Assembly (NCBI GenBank): GCA_965153455.1
Contig: OZ234499.1
Location: forward strand, 9,916,271 to 9,980,270
Source: Sphagnum compactum
Lineage: Eukaryota > Bryophyta > Sphagnopsida > Sphagnales
Direction: 5' to 3'
Length of the DNA stretch: 64,000 nucleotides
Positions 55,271 through 64,000 of this stretch are shown here, piece by piece. Both the position numbers and the translations under genes were made by a program. Every line of letters begins with the position of its first letter. Positions within the stretch are counted from its first letter, which is position 1. The notes beneath the pieces are model-generated. The model saw only the letters and a program-made list of their open reading frames with translations. It had not been told where the DNA came from and did no database searches.

Positions 55271-55660
55271 CAACAACCATTGAGTTACAGAATTGGAATC
55301 CCATTGCTTATGGCAAGGGTAATTGCAGGTTGTGCTGCTGCAATCAGGTACTACATTTATGCAGCCAAACCTCATTTGACATGGATGGACAAGAAACTTG
55401 GATTTTTTGTTGGAGCTCCAGGGACTCATACCTCTTTCTTCAATCACAATGGGTCTCAAATGCAGTCTTGGGCTGTTCAGGTGCAACCATGGCAGCTTTA
55501 TCATTGTCAGTCATCTCACCCTTTGTACAATATTTGATCCACATTTAGAGGGTTCTGTGGAGCATGAACAGGTGTTACCATGGCTGTGCAGCTGCAGTCA
55601 TATATCCTTCTAAAAACAGAGTTGTACATACTCTGACCATATGATTTTGTGGCCGGAGCA

Positions 55661-55750
55661 GGGTTGGTCTGTTGGTAATAGAAAACAGAACTGACAAGCA
55701 TGCCTGGGTTGGTCTGCTGGTAATAGAAAACAGAACCAACAAGCATGCCG
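55661..55750 (+). repeat. Two-copy 45-bp tandem repeat
   Basis: GGGTTGGTCTG(T/C)TGGTAATAG followed by AAAACAGAAC(T/C) and ACAAGCATGCC begins at 55661 and 55706. A partial third copy (GGGGTTGACAACAAA) follows at 55750. It produces spurious LVSSVFYYQQTNP-like repeats on the minus strand. Confidence 0.85.
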
Positions 55751-56236
55751 GGGTTGACAACAAAAACAACAATGTGTAATTATCATTATCACAGGAATAT
55801 AAGAGAATTTGAAATTGTGAAGGTGGATTGTTTTCACTCTACCATGTGGGGTTAGCATTGTTCTCTTCTGTAAAGATGTTGAAACAGCAAACAGAATGAG
55901 ATAGTTGTTGTCATGGTGAGATGCAGTTGGAATACATCATCTGAAGAGATTCACTCACCATGAAAGTGAGAAGTAATCTTTGAGAGTTTTGTGTCTCATC
56001 CTTCATCTCACCCTTGATGACCCAGCTTCTATAATCTCAAAATGTATTCCTTTTGTACTCATTCCCCCTTGACCTCCTAGGATCAAAACCTCCATCAAAG
56101 CACATATCAGAGACAAAAACATTGAACAGATCTTGAAGCTTCCAAAGGTTTCTTTTCATTTGCTAAAACAAAAGAAGAAAGTCAGCAACTATAAGTACAT
56201 GCGAGAACCAACATGAACCGGCTTCTAATTGAACAT

Positions 56237-56372
56237 GAGAGCAATCTGGTAGATGTTAAGGTGGAGCTCTGGCAAAGCAGCTATGACATAAATGAGTTAA
56301 GCCTGAGAGCAATCCAGTGTTCAGGTGGAGCTTCAGCAAAGCGGCCATGGCCTAAACGAGTGATGCCTGCCA
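56237..56372 (+). repeat. Two-copy tandem duplication of 68 bp
   Basis: GAGAGCAATC...GGTGGAGCT...GCAAAGC(A/G)GC...TAAA(T/C)GAGT...GCCTG starts at 56237 and again at 56305. Copies are diverged at about one base in six. Confidence 0.75.
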
Positions 56373-56981
56373 AGCACCCACTATAAAGAATCTGACAGAT
56401 CGCTTAACAATACCAGTCCCCCTATCACCCTCTAACTACAGAAATGTATTCTGCAGATTTGAATGGAGAAGAAGCAAGTGCAACATATTGAGTTCACCTT
56501 TCACCAAAAGCCAAAAGAACAAATGCACATGTTCATGGTACCAAGTTTCACCTAAAGCTTGTTGTGAACAAGTAATCCAACATAGTCGAGAGCCTGAATT
56601 GCATAAGCAAGACAGTCTTGCAAAGTCATAAAGTGAAGCATGAAATTGATCCACAAGAATCAAGCTCTGCAGCATCCTTTTGAACAATTGTTCATGCATG
56701 ATCTGTCCATTGTTGAGACTAGATTTGATTCTGACCTTACCAAACTGGAGCCTGTGGGGAAGTGAATCATGTTGGACATTCTCTTTCTTGACACAATGAA
56801 AAACAGGGGCATGGCAGCTTGGAGACACTGAAATCACTCCGTCATGAAATTCGCACATCAACCCATCATCCCATTGTTGTCTCTGTTGTACAAGTATTAA
56901 AAAAGAAGTATCTACAACGGCAGTCCTAATGTACAGTATGCGACATTTTTCTGCTTCGACAGAGTTCAGGAAGAAATGCTG

Positions 56982-57908
56982 CTACAGATTGTCGAAGAGC
57001 AATTTGCGGCGAGCACGGCCTTGCAGACGCAGGTTCCGGGGCGGCCTCTCCTCGCGTGCTTTCACCGGTGCTCCGGGTATTTCTTGATCAGTGCTTGGTC
57101 TTTTGGGCGGCGTTCTCGGCGAGCAAGATCCTTCTGCTACTACCATCTGAGGCGCTAAGATGGACTTTTTAGGAGAAAGGAGTGACGCATCCTCGTCCGC
57201 GGCACATGGGTCTAGTTCCTCTGCGGTTCTCCTCACTGGCTTAAGGCCAATGCTGCTGCTCGAAGATGGAAATCCGCAACAAAAATCCTCCTCCGGATTT
57301 TTTCCTCTATTCGGTTGAAGTCTGGAGCCTTCAGCAGGTTCAATGACGAAACCCGGAGATGTGCTAGTCACAATCTCGACAAATACATCTTCCAGATTGA
57401 TTCTTTCACTCCTGGACAGCGATACGCATTCCTCACTCGTTTCTGTCTGCAAAATGTGACTCTCGGGCCTTGATACACCCTCAAGGGAAACGGCTGATGG
57501 CGGTGGAGCTGCTTTAGAGTCTGTGGAACACTCACGATCCTGACAGAACCGTTGTTCTTTCCAGTCCTTAAGAAGGTCAACTGACCTGCAACCAGCAACA
57601 ATGGTCTGAGACTGCAACAACGACGCCTCCGGTGCACAGGCACAAGAAGAAGAAGTCGCTTGGATGGGTGAGATCGAGACCGCACTAGATATCACTACGG
57701 CTTCCACTGCTTCTTCCGATACCATAGTCTGCTGCGACGAACTCCACAGCCTGCATTTCTTTAAAGGTGGGGCGATCTCCAGATTGTTGTTATCATCACG
57801 GCTAACCGAATTCGGCACCCTAGACAATACCGTGTCTAGTATTTGTGTCTGCAGCGTCTCTTCCGCTCCCAGGTCTCCCGGTCCCGATACAATAGCTTTC
57901 TTGTCCAT
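56982..57908 (-). CDS. Single-exon protein with SMR-like CDK-inhibitor features (tentative)
   Basis: One uninterrupted frame of 308 codons starts at the ATG at 57908 and stops with TAG at 56984-56982. GC content is well above the flanks, as for the other real genes. The protein is hydrophilic, Ser/Glu/Pro-rich and mostly disordered. The C-terminus holds the recognisable part: a CDK-type site (SPKK), then RTPPKRPSTDQEIP (265-278), RPPR (288-291) and RRKLLF (300-305). The C/T-P...IP...PPR order resembles the conserved block of plant SIAMESE/SMR inhibitors, and RRKLLF is a good RxL cyclin-docking motif. The block spacing is longer than in typical SMRs and the protein is two to three times their length, so a nuclear cell-cycle regulator is an inference. 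It could also be an unrelated lineage-specific protein. Confidence 0.55.
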   Translation of the reverse strand: MDKKAIVSGPGDLGAEETLQTQILDTVLSRVPNSVSRDDNNNLEIAPPLKKCRLWSSSQQTMVSEEAVEAVVISSAVSISPIQATSSSCACAPEASLLQSQTIVAGCRSVDLLKDWKEQRFCQDRECSTDSKAAPPPSAVSLEGVSRPESHILQTETSEECVSLSRSERINLEDVFVEIVTSTSPGFVIEPAEGSRLQPNRGKNPEEDFCCGFPSSSSSIGLKPVRRTAEELDPCAADEDASLLSPKKSILAPQMVVAEGSCSPRTPPKRPSTDQEIPGAPVKAREERPPRNLRLQGRARRKLLFDNL

Positions 57909-58526
57909 ACCAGTATGTGCATGTGGTCACGACTCCAACAGTTCTACAACGACCCTGGATCTCACAGAAGACAAAGCCGAGACTGGTAGACCAAAAGGAG
58001 TCTATATGCACGCGCGCATACATCCAGTCGTCGCCAGAAGAAACATGACCTCCAACCAGCTCAACAAAAGGAAAGAAGTATTTTCAGACTCAAGAGTTTG
58101 GCAATGCGGGATTTTCTTTTCCCTGTCTCTCTCTCTCTCTCTATCTAAAGGGCCGAACACAAAAAGCTCCGCTAACAGATTCCCGGAACAAAAAACAAAA
58201 CAAAAGGCGACAAAGAACCCAATTTTGCAACACCAGATTGAAGAGCTTACGAAAAAAAGCAAGCCAACAAGTTGACCACATTCAAGGGAAAAGAAAAAAT
58301 GTCTTAAGACCCAGTCTTAAAACCCCGACTGGGAGAGAAGAAACACGACACGACGATGGGAAAAAAACACAGCAGCAGAGCAAGACAGCAGTGCAGCAGC
58401 GACGGACGCGCACACAACTCCCGAGCAAAAGGAGAGAGAAGACGGGCAAACAGAAGGTCGGCGTCGGCGGACGGACGGACGCCCGCAGTCCGTCCGTCCG
58501 TCCGTCCGTCAGATAGCCGTTGGGGG
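57909..58526 (-). promoter_or_regulatory. Leader and promoter region of the SMR-like gene
   Basis: Upstream of the ATG the minus strand carries a GA tract (58144-58125; CT on plus), frequent in plant leaders and core promoters. A GC-rich segment with GGAC/GTCC repeats follows (58460-58509). No clear TATA box is seen. Open frames on both strands in this interval are low-complexity artefacts. Confidence 0.4.
58462..58509 (+). repeat. CCGT/ACGG tetranucleotide repeat forming a perfect 13-bp hairpin
   Basis: CGGACGGACGGAC (58468-58480), a 7-base spacer GCCCGCA, then GTCCGTCCGTCCG (58488-58500) form a perfect inverted repeat. The CCGT repeat continues to 58509. GC content is extreme for this window. 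Confidence 0.85.
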
Positions 58527-59024
58527 TCATGTACCCTGAACACCGCAGGACATGGCGTGGATACCGTACAGTACATGAGTACATGAGGAATAGTAATTCC
58601 TGTAACTCAGTGTTTTTTTGAGGAATTTTAAAATAGAGCTTAAGTGGCGATTATCCATATGAAGATGTAGAAATTTATGGCGATCTTCCCTAATAAGATT
58701 TAGCCAAATATGTCTATAACCACATATGAAGTACCAAACTTTACTCAACCTTCTATTTTTATGGCTACACACTGAAAACCAAGTATAGAAATTATAATAC
58801 CCCCTTTGTGTGAAATAATATAAAATATAAAAAATATTTTCAACCATAGTTCCCCCAACATCTCTTATGTATTTCGTGGCACTCTTGGTGTTTTTTAATA
58901 TCATATTCAATGCCTTCAACATCCCTTTGCCCAAATAGAAAGGGAAAAATTCATCCTCACACTTTCCATGATGTTTCGAACATGCCTTTTCAATAGCCTT
59001 TGCTATTGCTTGTTGCAATTTCAT
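58527..59024 (-). other. Unassigned 165-codon open frame
   Basis: An ATG at 59024 opens 165 codons through AT-rich DNA, ending beside the promoter repeat of the SMR-like gene. The first third (AIAKAIEKACSKHHGKCEDE, FFPFYLGKGMLKALNMI) reads like real protein. The rest is Tyr/Phe/Asn/His-rich as in random AT-rich frames. No domain is recognisable. It may be a fragment of a decayed element; I do not claim expression. Confidence 0.2.
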
Positions 59025-61936
59025 TGTTCCTTGTTAGCATTCTTATTTCAATCTTTTTTTTTCTTGCCATTTTTAGTCATTCTCCATGTTATGTTTTTCA
59101 TGTGTGTTTTTGTTAGTGACCAAGCTTAGGTTAACCTTGAGTCAAAATGCCCCCATCAATTCAATTTTGTATAAGAGACATTCGTATCCAATTGTTTGAT
59201 AAGTCAATGTCTTGTCTTGGGATGTTCTTTTAGGACCTTGGCTTGACAACCTTACTCTTGAACAATCATAGTGGTTTAAAAGCTTAAGAAATTTTGGAAA
59301 TGTTAGACTATTTGATTTGAAAATACAATTTTCAATGAAAATTAAGTTCAATTTTTTTTTACTTTTTAAAAATGTGTATTTATTTTTTGATTTTAATCTT
59401 ATATGCAAATATACATAACTTCCAACAAAAAAATCTAACCTTTTTAACATGGGTGGTACATATTACATATGCATTGTTGGATTACCATTCAACTGAGTCT
59501 ATTTGGAAGGCACACACTTGTATAAGCATGATAGGGATTGACACGTGTTGAAACTTAGGTTGAAATACGTTTTCAAACTAAACTTAATAAATGTAAGTTT
59601 CCACACATTATATGTTCTACATGAATCATTAGTCATAGTCAATAAACATGTTTTAATGTAATGAGTTGGGATGTTTTTATTTCATGGGTGTGGTATGCCA
59701 AACACACACTTCAAAAGTTGAATGATGAAAAAATTCACATTAGATTATTTCAGGATAACATGCATTAACATGTTTTATTGAACTTTTCATAAAGATTGGG
59801 GGGGGGGGGGGGGGGTGGGCCAAGGGCCAAATGTCCATTAATTAAAAAAAGGCCAAAGTTGAAGGGGGATATATTTCTAATTAACTCAAAAAGAAAAAAT
59901 AATTAAAAGAGAAAAAAATGTTTATCCATACCAAAGAAAGGGTGGTTAAAAATAGGGTTTTTTATGGGCTAAAATTAGCCAAATTGCTACAAAAATCATG
60001 CTTAGCTAAAGCTTACCTACTACAAAATGAAGGGTGTTGATACAAAAAATAATCACAAAAACCAAATGTTGGCTAACAATGATATGTATAGCCTTTATGT
60101 TATTTCACAAATGGAGTCCATAACCATGTAGAATTAATGAAATTTGTCATTTGTCACAAGGTGGCTACATTTAAATCATAAACATTTAGGTTTATTGCCA
60201 ACTTGCTTCCTTTTGACATTAAGGATGGCTAGCCTTTATACATATATTCATACTTCATCACTAGCGTTTCCCCTACATTTTTGTTAAACTTCGAAAGCTT
60301 TTTGTGTGGGTCAATCATATGTATGCATGTGTTCTTTCTTAAAAAACTTTCTGCACTTATGATAATTATTAGACTATAAATATATAATTATCCCTTATGG
60401 TTTTTATTAAAAGTATTGGTAGACCACCATTTAGATATCATTAGACATGTAATTGGTCCAAGAATTAATGTGAAAATTCAAGGATGTTTCAATGTGAAAT
60501 GGATTATAAACAATAAAAAATCATGGAAATCATGGTATTTTAAAAAAATTAAATAAAATTTCTTGTATTTGGAAAGTTTCATTGCATTTTATTTTTAAAT
60601 TCCTCATTTGATGGTTTAATTTTCAATTTTCATTTTGACATTAATATGATTTTTTTTTAGTTCACATTTGTCATTCTGTTTGTGTGACAAACATAGTGTC
60701 ATCAGTTCAAAAATCCATGATGAGTCCACCCTTTTTTGGAATTCATCTATACCTTTTCATGCAATTTCCATTAAAGTATATTGCAACATGGATGTTTGAA
60801 ACATTAATAATGTTAATGTTGAATATGGCTTTATATTTTAAGTTCATTTGTAATTCAAAAAACGTTCAACTATAATAGTCTAAATAGTCCCCTTGATTAT
60901 GCTTTCATCCTTTAAGGGTTGCTTTAGTTAAAGAAGTGTAAACATTAAAATGAATCTTGTCCATTTCAACCCATGTGTTTGTGACTTATGTCCAAATCAA
61001 CCATTTTTGCCATTATAGATGTAACTATCTTTTATGGCACCCAATAAAAAGATTTATAATCACATAAACGATTACAAAATGGTTCATAGTTGCATATGTG
61101 ACTTATACTTGCAACTAATGTTAATTTGGATGAAAATGAAAACAAAAAATACATTTATATCTTCATTTTTTTAGTGGCATCCAAAAATAAATGAAAATGT
61201 AATTTTTGTGACTTGTAAGGTGATTTATAGGCCATTAAACATCACATAACATTTTTTCAATTTGATTTGCCACTATAAATCTTAGTTGTAAATGCTCATG
61301 TAATTAAATGTGAAAAAAAAGAGTTGACCAATGAAATTGTTGGATTGATTGGTCTAATTATTTTCTTAAAAAAATTTCAAGAACTAACCCTTAAATGTTT
61401 AGTAAGGTTTGGTGGGTTTGTGGAAATTTCATGGCAATTAATGGTATAAATAGGGCTAAAAATAGGTAATATATGTGTGGCTAAGTAGTAGGTATTAGGA
61501 GTAATTTATGACCCATTTATAAACATTAGATAGTGAATAAATTATATATCATACATTTAAATTACATTTTTGGGGTACAATTATGATTTATTATAAGCAA
61601 AATTGTATAATATAATTTTTGGAATCAAATGAAGGTTTATGATATATATATATATATATATATATTATCATGTGCTTGAATTTATTTTTTCCAAGGAATG
61701 GTCGTTGAAATGGTATTCAAATAACGAAACTCAAATATTTTTCTTTTCAAATCAATTTATATTTTTAAAAGGAAAATAAATTGTGTACATTATTGAAAGA
61801 ATTTCAAGATTATACTTTAATCTTGTCATTGAAACAAAATCTTAATAAGATATCAAAGATCAAAAATGATGTTTTGTGTACTGTTTTAAATCAAATAGGT
61901 TAAATAAAATGCACATTGTTATTTTGTCACATGAAG
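59025..61936. other. AT-rich spacer with an 18-base G run and a TA repeat
   Basis: No gene is seen. An uninterrupted run of 18 Gs lies at 59798-59815, followed by TGGG. A (TA)12 microsatellite lies at 61642-61665. Frames at 59142-59450 (-) and 60684-60875 (+) have no motif. Confidence 0.4.
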
Positions 61937-62000
61937 TGGGTGGTTTGGTGGTAAAGGAGTCGATCTTCATCCTTTGGGTTCAAGGATCAATTCCCACAAA
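61937..62000 (+). repeat. tRNA-like sequence with box A and box B halves (possible SINE head)
   Basis: GTGGGTGGTTTGGTGGTAAA begins near 61938, and GGGTTCAAGGATCAATTCCC lies at 61977-61996. These resemble tRNA box A and box B (GGTTCAA) regions, with a shortened middle and a T-arm disturbed by about three bases, so no functional tRNA cloverleaf forms. The box A half recurs on the minus strand at 39405-39465 and, in part, at 29891-29930, which fits a dispersed tRNA-derived element. Confidence 0.4.
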
Positions 62001-62589
62001 TAATATTAAAACATAATAATAATAACAATAATATATTAATATCTAAATAATAAATATTTAAATTAATATAAATAATGTGACTACATTGTTTAGTTGTCAA
62101 ATTAGTTGCAAAATGACAATGCGACATAAGCTGGTTTGGATGGATGAAAAGCTCATGGAAGTCACATCTTCATGTGACTCTCATTACAACTTGGTGTCAC
62201 ATATTTTTTTTGTGATTATAATTTTATGCAACTTGTCCAAAACAACTAAGCCCTATAACAAGTTGCACATGATAATTACGACTAGAAATTAATCATTAAT
62301 TCGGTTGTCAAAGGTGATTTTGTTCTAGGAAACTTTCGAATTTGTTATTGCCATCAACTTGGGATTATGGTTGACAAACGTTACATTTGCAAAATAAGGT
62401 TCTTAATGGACCTATGTGGGCTATAACTTGAGTAGTCATTAAGATTTTGAGCCATGTGGTTAAACAATGCATTCTAAATCAATGGAGGCATTTTTATGTG
62501 ATGCTTTCAATGTTGCCGTTGTCATCTTTTTCATTGTTGCCCTTGTAATGTTGGAAATTAATCAATTCATAACTAAAAATCCTTATCTT

Positions 62590-63300
62590 TATGGTAGAGG
62601 AGATAGTGATTGTTTTACAACCTTTTTTGTCTTTCTCTATTGCCTTTGATGAAGGCATGGCTCACAACATGCTAACACTAATGTTAGACCCGAAGTATAG
62701 GGGAATGTAATGCATCAAGGAATATATTAAGCTTGAAAACACCAAGGTTGTGGTAGAGGACTATGACACCAAGGTCTTCGTTCCTATGTTGGTGAAGGTG
62801 TATCACTTTTTGAATCTAGGACATACATTTGCACTTGTTAAACATCTAGTTGTGACTCAATGATTCCTTATTTGGGGCTCTTATTTCACATGAAGAAACA
62901 AGTGAAGGTTTGCTTAGATTTGAATTATGTTTGTATTGTCCCAGTAATGCATCTATTGAAGATTTGACGTTTTTTTATTGTGATGGAAGAAACATCAAAA
63001 TAAATTTTCAAATGTTAGGTTTTTAGCTCAATAAATTTTGGGCGTCTTTGGTTCACAGATTGAGACAAAACATATATTTAGCGTTTGTGGTGTGATCACA
63101 AGTGTGAGGCAGTCTTAGGTTGGTGTGGAGAACTTTGACAAGTTAGTATGATACAAAAGAATTGGCCATCTAATGCTAGGTGTGGTTGTCCCTTTTGTAG
63201 ACAAGGGTGTTGAGAATTTTTTAAAAGCTAAAGACGCAATCGTAGAGGAGCACAAAAGTGAGCTTAAGAAGAACCACACCATGCTTATTGATGCGCAATA
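62590..63300 (+). pseudogene. Decayed hAT-superfamily transposase, C-terminal part
   Basis: The frame near 62596 reads MVEEIVIVLQPFLSFS, then FDEGMAHNMLTLMLDPKY, one stop, and VVVEDYDTKVFVPMLVKVYH, as in plant hAT-like transposases upstream of the dimerisation region. After frameshifts it continues as EETSEGLLRFELCLY and GVFGSQIETKHIFSVCGVIT followed by VGVENFDKLV, matching the hAT C-terminal dimerisation pattern (G-S-x-x-E-T-E-R-I-F-S...R...L). Several stops and at least two frameshifts make it non-functional. No terminal inverted repeats or target duplications were located. The N-terminal zinc finger is not recognisable upstream. Confidence 0.65.
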
Positions 63301-64000
63301 ATCTAGTGTTGTTTTTGGAAAAGGAACAACATGACAATGAAGGGCATCAAATGTAGACTTGGCAACCCATTTTCTTGGATTGAAATGGGATTTCAAGGAT
63401 ATACGTCAAATAGTGAGTAATGAATTTTCATGTTGATTCACTTAATGACAACTTTTTTGAACCAACATTAGACAAATGTACAATTTCAACATGTTTTTTG
63501 TCTCTTGTGTTTTTGTCAACATTTTGTATTTTGTAGACTAGTGATGTTCATTACTAATGTGTAGTTCCCACAACCTCAATTTTGGAATACTAAATTTTTA
63601 TGATTCATTGATTTTTTCAAAAACATATAATTTTTGTGTTTTTTGGTTTGCACTTTGCATTCTTGGTAGAACTTTTGTGCATTTCTTTGGCCTTTTTGTT
63701 GGATGCGTAAGCACCAAAAGCATTGAACATATTGAAACTCAAAATTTTCAATGTCTTGGGCTATGCTGGATGGCTAACATGTCTCTTTGCTAAATGTGAG
63801 TTCTGGATCAGATTAGTTTTTGTATGAATGGGAAAATAAAATACAAAAATCCATGCTACATACTTATAGTGATTAATTATTGCATACCAATTCATAAATC
63901 ATTTGGAAAAGTATATATTCACATCAATATCGGCATTTGGCATTTCTTGGAATATATAGAATAGTCTAGTCTAGTCTTAAGGAGTAAACTTTAATATGTC
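63301..64000. other. AT-rich end of window
   Basis: No recognisable gene. The frame at 63557-63793 (+) is Phe-rich low-complexity translation. It may contain the 3' flank of the hAT relic. Confidence 0.35.

Larger units (their letters stand above)
55271..56981. other. Spacer between WD40 relic and SMR-like gene
   Basis: It includes the 3' UTR side of the minus-strand gene at 56982. Open frames at 55280-55537 (+), 55022-55504 (-) and 56436-56861 (-) have no recognisable domain. Two tandem duplications are listed separately. Confidence 0.35.

Noticed and set aside
55280-55537. Plus-strand frame with YYIYAAKPHLTWMDKKLGFF
   Set aside because: It looks protein-like but matches no family I know, and adjoining splice sites do not give a continuing frame.
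57664-58275. Plus-strand open frame of 203 codons
   Set aside because: It is antisense to the SMR-like gene and continues into its CT-repeat leader; composition is low-complexity.
61937-62000. Functional tRNA gene
   Set aside because: The middle is too short for a D-arm plus anticodon arm, and the T-arm carries extra bases; no acceptor stem pairs.

Overview
This is plant nuclear DNA. The evidence is intron-containing genes with GT-AG splice sites, a chloroplast-targeted early light-induced protein, plant-type CDC5 and kinesin-8 proteins, and pyrimidine-rich leaders. Compact genes with short introns (about 115-830 bp) sit in very AT-rich spacer full of decayed elements. Protein resemblance hints at a seed-free land plant, but I cannot fix the lineage from sequence alone.

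Layout. 0.5-4.9 kb (+): an intact 8-exon CDC5/Cef1-type Myb splicing and cell-cycle factor with a pyrimidine-rich leader and a 22-codon uORF. 6.2-7.8 kb (+): a 2-exon endonuclease/exonuclease/phosphatase (DNase I-like) protein. 10.1-18.7 kb (-), convergent with it: a kinesin-8 of at least 15 coding exons, whose transcript probably starts near 21.4 kb. 21.5-45.5 kb: AT-rich spacer with G-run minisatellites, degenerate TTAGGTTAAA-like arrays in opposite orientations, tandem repeats and decayed ORFs. One decayed ORF (34.2-36.0 kb, -) keeps a motif like the catalytic motif of an amino-methyltransferase. 45.6-46.5 kb (-): an intact two-exon ELIP. 47.2-50.9 kb: AT-rich spacer. 51-56 kb: a less AT-rich island with the 3' exons of an unrecognised gene (-), a decayed WD40 gene resembling WDR83/MORG1 (+) and several local tandem duplications. 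57.0-57.9 kb (-): a single-exon gene with SIAMESE-related (SMR) CDK-inhibitor-like C-terminal features. 58.6-64 kb: AT-rich spacer ending in a decayed hAT-type transposase (62.6-63.3 kb, +).

Functional theme. CDC5 (G2/M and splicing), kinesin-8 (spindle and phragmoplast microtubule length control) and the possible CDK inhibitor all concern cell division, but nothing shows co-regulation; plant genes are not in operons. Exon coordinates of the four main genes rest on reading-frame continuity plus GT-AG sites. They were built by eye, without transcript data or database searches.
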